Positions 43,891-51,967 of a DNA stretch of 64,000 nt are shown here, piece by piece. This stretch comes from Hyphomicrobiales bacterium (GTDB taxonomy: Bacteria; Pseudomonadota; Alphaproteobacteria; Rhizobiales; Phreatobacteraceae), in the NCBI GenBank assembly GCA_017304475.1, contig JAFKKV010000013.1:1-64000 (forward strand). The letters are read 5' to 3'. Below the pieces are notes generated by a model that saw only the letters and a program-made list of their open reading frames with translations, had not been told where the DNA came from and did no database searches. How positions within the stretch are numbered: the stretch's first letter is position 1; each line of letters begins with the position of its first letter. The position numbers and the translations under genes are program-made.

Positions 43891-44774
43891 GCACGAGCAC
43901 TCCTGAAACAGTCCGGCCGTTCCAGTGAGGGGGAACAGCCGGATGGGTCCAAAATTTCGCCTTGTCAGGCGCGGCGCCGAAGTTCGCGGACAGCCGACAG
44001 TGTGCAGGTGGGTCAGGTCATCGCGAGTGGCTAAGAAGAAGGGGGCAGGAGAGAATCGGAGGTAGCCGCGACGGAGATGGACGATCGATGCGTCGTCCCG
44101 GAGGGCAGCGGCCTGTCTCCTAGGGATGACCGTTCGTGCTTGCCGGACGATCCGTAAGATGCGGCCGGCGGGCATGATGATCGGTGCGGCCCCTGCGCCG
44201 CCCGATGTCACGCACCTTGTTCGAGGCGGCATACGACGGGCATCCTTGTCCTGGATCACGCGCGTCCGCCAGCATGGCGAGAATGCAGCCCCCGGCGCCT
44301 GCCTCGCGGCGGAAACGTCCGACACGGCGCCACAGCAACGTCCATGCAACGCCTTTTCGCCTTGTCCAACAGAAAGCCGTCATGGACGTGCAAGGCATCG
44401 GCTCTCGCCGCATGACCTTGCAAGATCGGCATTCGCGTCGGACATCGCGTCCGTCTCTCTACTTCACATCGCCACACAATTGCGATGAATATTTCAAGTG
44501 AGAACCAAACAACGGCACATGATTTTGGCGACCCGTCTCATTCTTTGTGCCGAAACAGCCTTCCGTCAGCTATTTGTCATCGTATTTTTTATGAAGAAAT
44601 TTCTCATCTGGCGCAGACCCGAACGACCGGCACCAGATCCTCAATCAGTTCTACTTTAGCGACCAACGTAGAGTGCAGTTCTATTTCAATGACCATGAAA
44701 TCACTCGCTAGAACTCGAAGAAAATTCATGTATCATCGACGTGGGAAATGAGGGGGTACGACGCGTCATACGGT
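43891..44774. other. Long ugd-luxR intergenic region with an A/T-rich island
   Basis: Nearly 900 bases without a supported gene. The left part (43891-44470) is G+C-rich. From about 44480 to 44760 the composition becomes visibly A/T-rich, unlike the rest of the window, with runs such as TCGTATTTTTTATGAAG. A frame of 88 codons from 44485 crosses the island but is Ser/Thr-rich with rare codons and lacks a good ribosome binding site. The island is more likely regulatory or acquired DNA. Confidence 0.5.
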
Positions 44775-44793
44775 CCATACCTTAGAGGTATGG
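44775..44793. promoter_or_regulatory. Perfect palindrome in the luxR leader
   Basis: CCATACCT (44775-44782), TAG, AGGTATGG (44786-44793): an uninterrupted 8-base inverted repeat 46 bases before the luxR start. It may be an operator or an RNA hairpin. Confidence 0.5.
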
Positions 44794-44795
44794 GC

Positions 44796-44816
44796 TGTTC
44801 CCGAACAGGTTGTTCG
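44796..44816. promoter_or_regulatory. Triple half-site TGTTC/GAACA/TGTTC before luxR
   Basis: TGTTC-CC-GAACA (44796-44807) and CGAACA-GGT-TGTTCG (44802-44816) overlap, giving three alternating half-sites 22 bases before the luxR start. This is a likely binding site for a dimeric regulator, possibly the LuxR protein itself. The spacings do not fit the alphaproteobacterial LexA box (GTTC-N7-GTTC). Confidence 0.45.
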
Positions 44817-44838
44817 ACAAGCGATTCATGGTGTAATC

Positions 44839-45618
44839 ATGCGTAGCGTTCCCACGATCCTGGTAGAAAAGAATACGTTATTTCGCGAAGGGCTCAGCAA
44901 GCTTCTTGCAGGAACAGCATTCCGGGTTACCGCAACCGTGTCATCTCCCGAAGAGCTGAGGCCAGGCCTTTCATCCGAGCTGCGCCCGATGCTCATCATC
45001 CTCGGCCTCACCGATGATGACCAATCGACCGAACACAACATCCGAACATTGAGAGCGCGCTTCGCCGATTCTCGGCTCGTCGTTCTTGCCGATCAATATA
45101 ACGCCAATCAGATCCTCGCTGCTTTCCGGCAATCGGCCAATGGCTATTTGACCAAGACTGTCAGCTGGGAGGCGCTGATCAAGTCGCTGGAACTGGTCAT
45201 GCTGGGCGAGAGCATCATTCCCTCCGCCATCCTGATGCAGATGAGGGACGATCCGGAACTCGACAGCGAGGCGGATGACGAGCCCATCGTGCGGGAGATG
45301 CCCGGCCCCCATGCGACGCGGGTGCTGTCGGCGCGCGAAACCCAGATCCTGCAATGCCTCGTCGGCGGTCAATCCAACAAGATGATCGCGCGCAACTTCG
45401 ACATCATGGAAGCCACGGTGAAGGTTCACATCAAGGCGATCTTGAGAAAGATCCATGTGCAGAACCGGACCCAGGCGGCGATATGGGCCGTCGAGCACAT
45501 GGAACGAGGCAGCGCACGTGCCGAGATCGAGAGCGCGTCGCACAAGATGGCCAGGCTGCTCATGCCACCCGGCGAGATGCTGCCGGCGGCCGCATTGGAG
45601 AGCCCCGCCTCGTCCTGA
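44839..45618 (+). CDS. LuxR/NarL-type regulator with a degenerate receiver domain
   Basis: A 259-residue regulator. The N-terminal 120 residues fold like a receiver (ILVEKNTLFREGL, NGYLTKTVSWEALIKSLE with K106) but the phospho-acceptor Asp is replaced: the site reads LIILGL with G56, and only one acidic residue (E10) remains of the metal-binding pair. It is therefore unlikely to be controlled by phosphorylation. The C-terminal LuxR helix-turn-helix (LSARETQILQCLVGGQSNKM, EATVKVHIKAILRKI) is intact at about 163-222. It lies between ugd and the other polysaccharide genes and probably regulates them. Confidence 0.9.
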   Translation: MRSVPTILVEKNTLFREGLSKLLAGTAFRVTATVSSPEELRPGLSSELRPMLIILGLTDDDQSTEHNIRTLRARFADSRLVVLADQYNANQILAAFRQSANGYLTKTVSWEALIKSLELVMLGESIIPSAILMQMRDDPELDSEADDEPIVREMPGPHATRVLSARETQILQCLVGGQSNKMIARNFDIMEATVKVHIKAILRKIHVQNRTQAAIWAVEHMERGSARAEIESASHKMARLLMPPGEMLPAAALESPASS

Positions 45619-45640
45619 TAGTCCGGCTCTAAGACCACCC

Positions 45641-45693
45641 GTCTCACTTCACGAGACACCGGCGGCCCCGCCGGATGAGGCTGCGTCTTTTTT
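45641..45693 (+). terminator. Possible terminator after luxR
   Basis: GTCTC/GAGAC (45641-45657) and the stronger CCGGCGG-CC-CCGCCGG hairpin (45659-45674) are followed by TTTTTT at 45688-45693. The 13-base gap between hairpin and T-run is longer than ideal, so this is tentative. Confidence 0.35.
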
Positions 45694-46105
45694 CGCTACC
45701 GCGACCGGATGAGTGGGCGCCGCAGGCATCCCCCTGGGGGATGGCGCGGCGCGCGAAGGCCCGGGCGCGCCGTCCTCCATTTGCATGATGAATACGGGGC
45801 CCCGCGAAGATAACCAGATCGGAACACCAGATCCGCTCGGAGACCGATGGCCGCCCTTTCAAAGAAGGCGAGGCCGGCATGCGCGCGGCGGCGCGGCCCG
45901 CAATGCCCTGAAGCCAGGCAGCGCGCCGCTGCCTGCGCTTCAGGCCGATACCAAGCGAACGGATGACGGTGATGAACAAGCCCGGTCGGCAAGACGGAAC
46001 CTAGCCACGGTTCCCGCCAAGCCAGGCCGAACTGCCCGACAGGGGAAGCCGAAGACCTGGCTACGGCGCCCGCGGCCATCGGCAACGACCATGCCGGGGG
46101 CCCTT
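45694..46105. other. Spacer before the methyltransferase gene
   Basis: The methyltransferase frame is open through most of this stretch, but its sequence is Arg/Pro/Gly-rich and unlike a domain, so I treat it as non-coding. A promoter for the following gene is expected but not evident. Confidence 0.4.
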
Positions 46106-47146
46106 ATGGCCGCGAATGTCGCGATTGCTTTCGCGACCATTCAGTTCTGGGGAATGAATGGAGCGGCGATGACCATTGCAATTCTCGTGATCGTCTGGAG
46201 CCTGGCTCTGGCCATGGTGATGCGTGGCCGTCTGAAGGGCGCGCCGATCGACGCCGGCGCCATGGCCGATCCAATGGTGGTCGAGGAGCCGGAACCGTTC
46301 CACTGCGCATCGGAAACCGATGCCGCGCCGCCGCATGCGAACGGACGGAGGCGCGCCGAGCCAACCCAATCGGACTGCGAAGACTGGCAGTCAGGCAATA
46401 TTTCGAGCAGCACGTCATATCGGCAAAGTCATATCAGCCCGGGTTACGCGGAATATTATGAGAAAACCTATGCCGAGGGTTATTACGCCATCCAGTGGGA
46501 GCAGGTCGAAAAACCGCTCGTGAGGACGATCCTGGCCGGGCTCGCCCAACGGGGAGCGGCCCATTCGCTCGACTTCGCCTGCGGCACCGGCCGCATCCTG
46601 CAACTGCATGGCGAGGTGTTCGACGATGTCGTCGGCACGGATATCTCGGCCGAAATGCTCGCCGTCGCGCGGCTGCGATGCCCCGAGGCACGGATCGTCG
46701 AGGCTGACCTGACCACCACGGGCGTTTCCGGTCATGTCGCGGGACGCCAAGTCTGCACGGCATTCCGCTTCTTTCTCAATGCAGAGCCGGCGCTGCGCGC
46801 CGACGTTCTCGAGGTGCTGAGGCGCTGCCTCGTCGAGGGTGGCCATCTCGTCGCCAATTTCCACTGCAATCCGGCGAGCCCGGCCGGGACCTTCTATCGT
46901 ATCCGCAACCGCCTCTCCGGACGCACCATCAACAACCTGATGAGCATCGGCGAAGCTGAGGCACTCCTGCGCACGCATGGCTTCACGATCCAGGCGGTGC
47001 ATCGCTACGGCCTCTGGCCGCGGTTTGGCTGGCGGTTCAACCGGATGAACGAGCTCCTGCTGACGCCGGCCGAAACGCTGGGACGGCAGGCGCCCGTCCT
47101 GATGCGGTTCGCTCAATCCTTCATCATCGTGGCAAGGCGCGATTGA
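46106..47146 (+). CDS. SAM-dependent methyltransferase with an N-terminal membrane segment
   Basis: About 346 residues. One or two hydrophobic segments lie in the first 45 residues (MAANVAIAFATIQFWGMNGA, then TIAILVIVWSLALAMVM), then a linker and a class I methyltransferase domain. Motif I is LDFACGTGRI, followed by VGTDISAEMLAVARLRCPEA (acidic loop binding the ribose). The start is uncertain: ATGs at 46091, 46106 and 46169 are possible, the last with the best ribosome binding site (GGAG, 5 bases). In an exopolysaccharide locus it may methylate a sugar or a lipid-linked precursor at the membrane. Confidence 0.8.
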   Translation: MAANVAIAFATIQFWGMNGAAMTIAILVIVWSLALAMVMRGRLKGAPIDAGAMADPMVVEEPEPFHCASETDAAPPHANGRRRAEPTQSDCEDWQSGNISSSTSYRQSHISPGYAEYYEKTYAEGYYAIQWEQVEKPLVRTILAGLAQRGAAHSLDFACGTGRILQLHGEVFDDVVGTDISAEMLAVARLRCPEARIVEADLTTTGVSGHVAGRQVCTAFRFFLNAEPALRADVLEVLRRCLVEGGHLVANFHCNPASPAGTFYRIRNRLSGRTINNLMSIGEAEALLRTHGFTIQAVHRYGLWPRFGWRFNRMNELLLTPAETLGRQAPVLMRFAQSFIIVARRD

Positions 47147-47468
47147 ACCGGCCGTCTTCCCGAGACCCGGGAATTGCCGTCGCGCAGGGGGCGGCCAGCG
47201 CAAGTTCCGACACGCGCCGAGGGGCCCGGCGCCCGATCGAGGGCCAGGCGGCCTTGCCGCCACGACCCCCACACCGATGGAACGCCGGCAGCATCATTCG
47301 AATGGATGAGGACAGAAATGGGGTCGCTTCATAGGGTGATCATGCGCTGTACGCGGACCTGTGGGCAGGAGCGAACCAGACCGGGGGCATGAGCCGCGCG
47401 AGCGGCGCGAAGGATGGCCGACCAGCGCGCTCCCCGGAGCGCGTTCAACTCCCGTCAGGAGAGCCAGA
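47147..47468. other. Spacer between methyltransferase and glycosyltransferase genes
   Basis: 322 bases with no supported gene and no clear hairpin. The break in spacing suggests a new promoter for the long rightward operon that begins at 47469. Confidence 0.35.
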
Positions 47469-48695
47469 ATGGTGCCTCATTTGCTTTGCGTAGGTGGTGA
47501 AGACCATTCGCTCCGGATTCCGTTTCTCACGGCCCTGCGGCAGAGAGGTTTCCGGGTCACCGCCGCCTCCAGCGGCGATGGAGCGGCATTCGCGCGGGCC
47601 GACCTCCCGCATCTGAGCTACCATTTCGACCGCTTTGACAGCCGCGGGGCGGACCGGGCCGCGATCCGCCAGCTCTCCACGCTGATCGGTGATGTCCGGC
47701 CCGACATCGTGCAGACCTTCGACACCAAGCCGAACCTGCAGACGCCGCTGGCGCTGCGCGGCGCGGTGCCGCTGGTGCGGACCATCAACGGATTGGGCTG
47801 GGTGTTCTCGTCGCGCGCACTGCGGGCGCTGGCGCTCAGGCCGGCCTATTGCGCGCTTCAATGGGGCATGTCGCGCTGGACGGCGGCAACAGTGTTCCAG
47901 AACAGCGACGACAAGGCCTTTTTCGAGCGCTACCGGCTGCTCGGATCGAGCCAGGCCTGCCTGATCCACGGCTCCGGCATCGATGTCGAGGCCTTCGAAA
48001 AAGCCCGAGTGCGCGGTCCGTCACCTTCGGCCCTGCGCACCGAACTCGGACTGGGCAATGCCGAAATCGTCGTGATGGTCGGCCGGCTGACCCGGCAGAA
48101 GGGCATTCCGACGCTGCTCGATGCCGTGCCTTTGGTCCGGGCGAAGCGTCCGAACGCTCGCTTCCTGCTCGTCGGGCCCCGGCAGAGCGAGGGGCCCTTC
48201 GCGGTCGACCAGGCCGAGATCGATCGCCATGCGCCTCACGTGATCGCCCTGGGCGCGCGAACCGATGTCCCGGCGATCCTCGGCCTCGCCGACCTGCTGG
48301 TCCTCCCGACGGAATACCGCGAAGGCATCCCGCGCGTCCTTCTCGAGGCAGGCCTCGCCGGACTGCCGATCGTCGCGACCCGCATGCCCGGCTGCTGCGA
48401 CGTGGTCACCGACCGCTGGAACGGCTATCTCGTGCCGCCGCGCGATCCAGGCGCCCTCGCCGCGCGTATCCTCGATCTGCTCGATGACCCGGACGGTGCG
48501 CGGATCATGGGGCTGCGTTCCGTCAAGCTCGTCCGGCGGGAATTCTACCTCGACGGGATCGTCGACCAATACAGCGACCTCTACGGCCAGATTCTCGGCG
48601 GCCAGGGCCGGCGGGTGCAGAGCGGGTTCCGCTCCCGGCCGGCGCTGGTCGAAAAGACGGCCGCGCTCCGCGAATTCAGCGGAGGATCCGAATGA
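47469..48695 (+). CDS. Glycosyltransferase family 4 (GT-B fold)
   Basis: A 408-residue retaining glycosyltransferase that adds a sugar from a nucleotide donor to the growing lipid-linked repeat unit. N-terminal acceptor domain includes VRPDIVQTFDTKPNLQ and VRTINGLGWVFSS, as in WbpH/RfaB-like enzymes that also resemble bacillosamine/N-acetylhexosamine transferases. The donor domain has VMVGRLTRQKGIPTLLDAV and the E-x7-E type motif EGIPRVLLEAGLAG. AGGAG lies 7 bases before the ATG. It overlaps the next gene by 4 bases (ATGA). Confidence 0.9.
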   Translation: MVPHLLCVGGEDHSLRIPFLTALRQRGFRVTAASSGDGAAFARADLPHLSYHFDRFDSRGADRAAIRQLSTLIGDVRPDIVQTFDTKPNLQTPLALRGAVPLVRTINGLGWVFSSRALRALALRPAYCALQWGMSRWTAATVFQNSDDKAFFERYRLLGSSQACLIHGSGIDVEAFEKARVRGPSPSALRTELGLGNAEIVVMVGRLTRQKGIPTLLDAVPLVRAKRPNARFLLVGPRQSEGPFAVDQAEIDRHAPHVIALGARTDVPAILGLADLLVLPTEYREGIPRVLLEAGLAGLPIVATRMPGCCDVVTDRWNGYLVPPRDPGALAARILDLLDDPDGARIMGLRSVKLVRREFYLDGIVDQYSDLYGQILGGQGRRVQSGFRSRPALVEKTAALREFSGGSE

Positions 48696-49945
48696 TCCGA
48701 AACGCCACTCTTGCCTTGGGCCTCGTCGCCTCATCGGCGTCGCAACTCCGGCTTCCCGGCCTGCCGCTGGGTCCGGGCGAGCTTTGCCTGGCGCTCTGGC
48801 TCGGCCTGTCGATCACCGGCATCCTCGCGGGCGCCCAGGTTGCGGCGACCCCGGCCCTGCAGCGCCTGAGCGCCTTCTGGACCGTCTTCGCCCTGGCCCT
48901 CAGCATCGGAGCGCTGATCGGTCTCCTGGTCGAGAACCCGCCGAATGTCGGCGCCATGGGACACGATGCCATGGCCTATGTGCTGATGGCGGCGATCACC
49001 TGCCTGGCGGCCGCAGAGCCGGAGGGACAGGGGAGCCTGCGGCAGACCGGCTGGTTCCTGATCGGCTTCGGAAATGTGTTCCTGACCATCCAGGTCGCCA
49101 TCGGCTGGGGCTGGTTCAATGCAGGTTCCGTCGATCCCTGGTATTGGGACCGCTTCCGCGGCCTGTCCGAAAACCCGAACCAACTCGCGCTCTATTGTGC
49201 CGTCCTGGGCCCGCTGGCCATCCACCTCGCGACGACCTCGACGCAAGCCGTCGCCCGGATCGCCGGGCTCGCCGGCGCGGTCATGCCCCTGGTGGTCGGC
49301 CGTCTGACCAAGAGCGACACTTTCGTCGTTGCGACCTTCGTCGGCTTCGCCTCCTTCGCCGTCCTGGCGGTGCGGGCCTGGCTGTCGGCTCCGCACCATA
49401 GCCTGCGCTACATGACCGCGATCTTCGTCATTCTCGCGGCCCCGCTCAGCGCGATCGCGATGCTGCCCTATGCCGCCGCGCTGGCCACCGACGCGGAAGT
49501 CCTGGCTCTGAGCCTGGCCAAGGACAAAGGCGGCGAGGCCACGTCGCAGACCGCCAATCTGCGGCTTCAACTCTGGAGCGAGGCTCTACGGAAGGGCTTG
49601 GAATCCGGCTCGCTCGGACTTGGGCCCGGACCGCATCTGCCGCAACCCAACGTCGCGAACCATCAGGATCTGCCCAATCCCTTCGAAGCCCATAGCACGC
49701 TGCTCGACCTCTTCACCCAAGGCGGACTGGTCGGGGTCCTGGCGTTGCTCTGGCTCGGCGGCAGCGCCGCCACACTCGCGCTGAGGGCACGGCTCGATGC
49801 GCTGGTCGCCTTGATCGCGTCGCTGGCGGTGTTCAGCATCAGCCACTTCATCCTGCGCCAACCCGTCGTCTGGTTCGCGGTCACGCTTTGCGTGGCCGCC
49901 GGATCGGCACGGGCACTGACGGCCCCCATCCTTCAGAGGAGATGA
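48692..49945 (+). CDS. O-antigen ligase/Wzy-type polymerase
   Basis: A 417-residue inner-membrane protein with about ten to twelve hydrophobic segments and one large periplasmic loop. The segment RFRGLSENPNQLALY and the later GLGPGPHL with EAHSTLLDLFTQGGLVG are characteristic of the WaaL/Wzy family, which joins undecaprenyl-linked repeat units or ligates the polymer. Given Wzx and Wzz proteins nearby, polymerase is the more likely role. It is translationally coupled to the glycosyltransferase before it. Confidence 0.88.
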   Translation: MIRNATLALGLVASSASQLRLPGLPLGPGELCLALWLGLSITGILAGAQVAATPALQRLSAFWTVFALALSIGALIGLLVENPPNVGAMGHDAMAYVLMAAITCLAAAEPEGQGSLRQTGWFLIGFGNVFLTIQVAIGWGWFNAGSVDPWYWDRFRGLSENPNQLALYCAVLGPLAIHLATTSTQAVARIAGLAGAVMPLVVGRLTKSDTFVVATFVGFASFAVLAVRAWLSAPHHSLRYMTAIFVILAAPLSAIAMLPYAAALATDAEVLALSLAKDKGGEATSQTANLRLQLWSEALRKGLESGSLGLGPGPHLPQPNVANHQDLPNPFEAHSTLLDLFTQGGLVGVLALLWLGGSAATLALRARLDALVALIASLAVFSISHFILRQPVVWFAVTLCVAAGSARALTAPILQRR

Positions 49946-49949
49946 CCGA

Positions 49950-51965
49950 ATGTGCGGGATCGCCGGAATCCTCCTCGCGCCGAATACCGCCGGACCGACA
50001 CGCCTCGGCGCGATCAAGCGGATGACGGCCGCGATGCATCATCGCGGGCCTGACGGCGAGGGCATCTGGAGCGACGGCGGCGCCGGCATCGCATTGGGCC
50101 ACCGGCGCCTCGCCATCGTCGATCTCTCGGAGGCCGGCCGCCAGCCGATGCTGTCCCGCAGCGGCCGGCTGGCCATCACCTTCAACGGCGAGGTCTACAA
50201 TTTTCTCACCCTGCGCCGGGAACTGGAGAGCATGGGCCACAGCTTCCGTGGTGGCAGCGACACGGAGGTCATGCTCAGCGCGATCGAATGCTGGGGACTG
50301 GACGCCGCGCTCCGGCGTTTCGCCGGCATGTTCGCCTTCGGCCTGTGGGACCGGGAGACGCGCATCCTGCATCTCGCCCGCGACCGCATGGGCAAGAAGC
50401 CGCTCTACGTGGCCTGCCTCCAGGGAGCCCTGGTCTTTGCCTCGGAGCTGAAGGCGATCCGCGCTTTGCCCGGCTTCCGGCCGGAGGTCGATGCCCGCGC
50501 CGCCGCCGCCATGCTGGCCAATGGTTCAGTGCCGGACAGCGCATGCATCTGGCGCGGCGTGTTCAAGATCCCGCCGGGATCCGCCCTGTCCTTGAACGCC
50601 GACGACGTGACGGGCGCCGAGGCCGGGACGCTGCGAGCGAAAAGCCGCAGGTGGTGGTCGCTCGCGGATGTCGCGGCGGCAGGCCGCAGGACGCCGCTGG
50701 TACAAGACGACGATCTTCTGGTCGAGGAACTCGACGACCTGCTCCGGCTCGCCGTGCGGGAGCGGATGATCGCCGACGTGCCGCTCGGCGCCTTCCTTTC
50801 AGGCGGCATCGACAGCTCCTCCGTCGTTGCCCTGATGCAGGCCCAGTCGAGCCGCCCGGTGCGCACCTTCACCATCGCCTTCGGCGAGCGGGGCTATGAC
50901 GAATCGGCGGATGCCGGCCGCGTGGCGCGTCATCTGGGGACCGACCATACCGAACTCCATCTGACGCCCGCCGCCGCGCGCGACGTCATTCCCGAGCTGC
51001 CGCACATCTGGGACGAACCTTTCGCCGACGAGTCGCAGATCCCGACCCTGCTGGTGTCGCGGCTCGCCAGGGACCATGTCACCGTCGCTCTTTCGGGCGA
51101 CGGCGGCGACGAATGCTTCGCCGGGTATTCGCGGCACGTGCTCACCGCCAGGCTTGCCCGCCTGCTGCGCGCGCCACCGATCTTTCGTCGAACGGCGGCG
51201 ACAACGCTGCGTTTCCTCGCCGGCGACGCCAGCGACAAGATGGCCGATGCGCCCTTCATCCCGAACGATCTCCGGCGGCTGCTTCGCGGCGACCGCCTGA
51301 GGCGCCTGACCGACCTCCTCGCAGCCGATGGCGACACGGAAATCTACCAGCGGCTGACCCGCCTGTCAGACCTGCCGCTGACGCCGGAGGCGGAGGTCGA
51401 AACGGAAGCGCAGGCGGAGGCCGAGCAAGCCGGAGTACCGCCGCTCGACGACCTGGTGTCACGCATCATCTACGGCGACATGACCGGCTATCTGCCGGAC
51501 GACATCCTGGTCAAGCTCGATCGCGCCAGCATGGCCACGAGCCTGGAGGCCCGCTGCCCGATCCTGGATCATCGCGTCGTCGAATTCGCCTGGCGCCTGC
51601 CGACCGCCGCCAAGGTCCGTCACGGCCAGGGCAAGTGGATCCTGAGGCAGGTTCTGGCGCGCTATGTCCCAGCGCACCTGTTCGACCGGCCCAAGCAAGG
51701 CTTCGACGTGCCCGTCGCGGCATGGCTGCGCGGGCCGCTGCAGCCATGGGCCGCCGATCTTCTCGCCGAGGCGCGTCTGCGCCGCCACGATCTGCTTGAT
51801 CCGGTGGCGGTCCAGGCGTGCTGGGAGGAACACCTCACGGGCCGGCGCGACCGCTCGCGGGCGCTCTGGGCGGCCCTGATGTTTCAGGCCTGGCTCGACG
51901 AAGCGAGCACCCCGTCGCCGCTGGCGGCGACGGATGAATTCGAACCCGAATTGCAAGGGAGCTGA
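49950..51965 (+). CDS. asnB: Glutamine-hydrolysing asparagine synthase
   Basis: A 671-residue two-domain enzyme. The glutaminase domain starts at C2 (MCGIAGIL), whose amine is the nucleophile, and has the HHRGPDGEG and FNGEVYNF signatures. The synthase domain carries the ATP pyrophosphatase loop SGGIDSS at 284-290 and the later SGDGGDE. Extra copies of AsnB-like proteins are common in exopolysaccharide loci, where some amidate uronic acids or other sugar carboxylates instead of free aspartate; with ugd in this locus, glucuronamide is one possibility. It starts 5 bases after the Wzy-like gene. Confidence 0.9.
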   Translation: MCGIAGILLAPNTAGPTRLGAIKRMTAAMHHRGPDGEGIWSDGGAGIALGHRRLAIVDLSEAGRQPMLSRSGRLAITFNGEVYNFLTLRRELESMGHSFRGGSDTEVMLSAIECWGLDAALRRFAGMFAFGLWDRETRILHLARDRMGKKPLYVACLQGALVFASELKAIRALPGFRPEVDARAAAAMLANGSVPDSACIWRGVFKIPPGSALSLNADDVTGAEAGTLRAKSRRWWSLADVAAAGRRTPLVQDDDLLVEELDDLLRLAVRERMIADVPLGAFLSGGIDSSSVVALMQAQSSRPVRTFTIAFGERGYDESADAGRVARHLGTDHTELHLTPAAARDVIPELPHIWDEPFADESQIPTLLVSRLARDHVTVALSGDGGDECFAGYSRHVLTARLARLLRAPPIFRRTAATTLRFLAGDASDKMADAPFIPNDLRRLLRGDRLRRLTDLLAADGDTEIYQRLTRLSDLPLTPEAEVETEAQAEAEQAGVPPLDDLVSRIIYGDMTGYLPDDILVKLDRASMATSLEARCPILDHRVVEFAWRLPTAAKVRHGQGKWILRQVLARYVPAHLFDRPKQGFDVPVAAWLRGPLQPWAADLLAEARLRRHDLLDPVAVQACWEEHLTGRRDRSRALWAALMFQAWLDEASTPSPLAATDEFEPELQGS

Positions 51966-51967
51966 CC

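Noticed and set aside
44485..44751. 88-codon frame in the A/T-rich island
   Set aside because: No family resemblance, no good ribosome binding site, and codon use unlike any neighbour; more likely regulatory DNA.
44796..44816. LexA (SOS) box before luxR
   Set aside because: The half-site spacings do not match GTTC-N7-GTTC of Alphaproteobacteria, and the gene has no SOS role.
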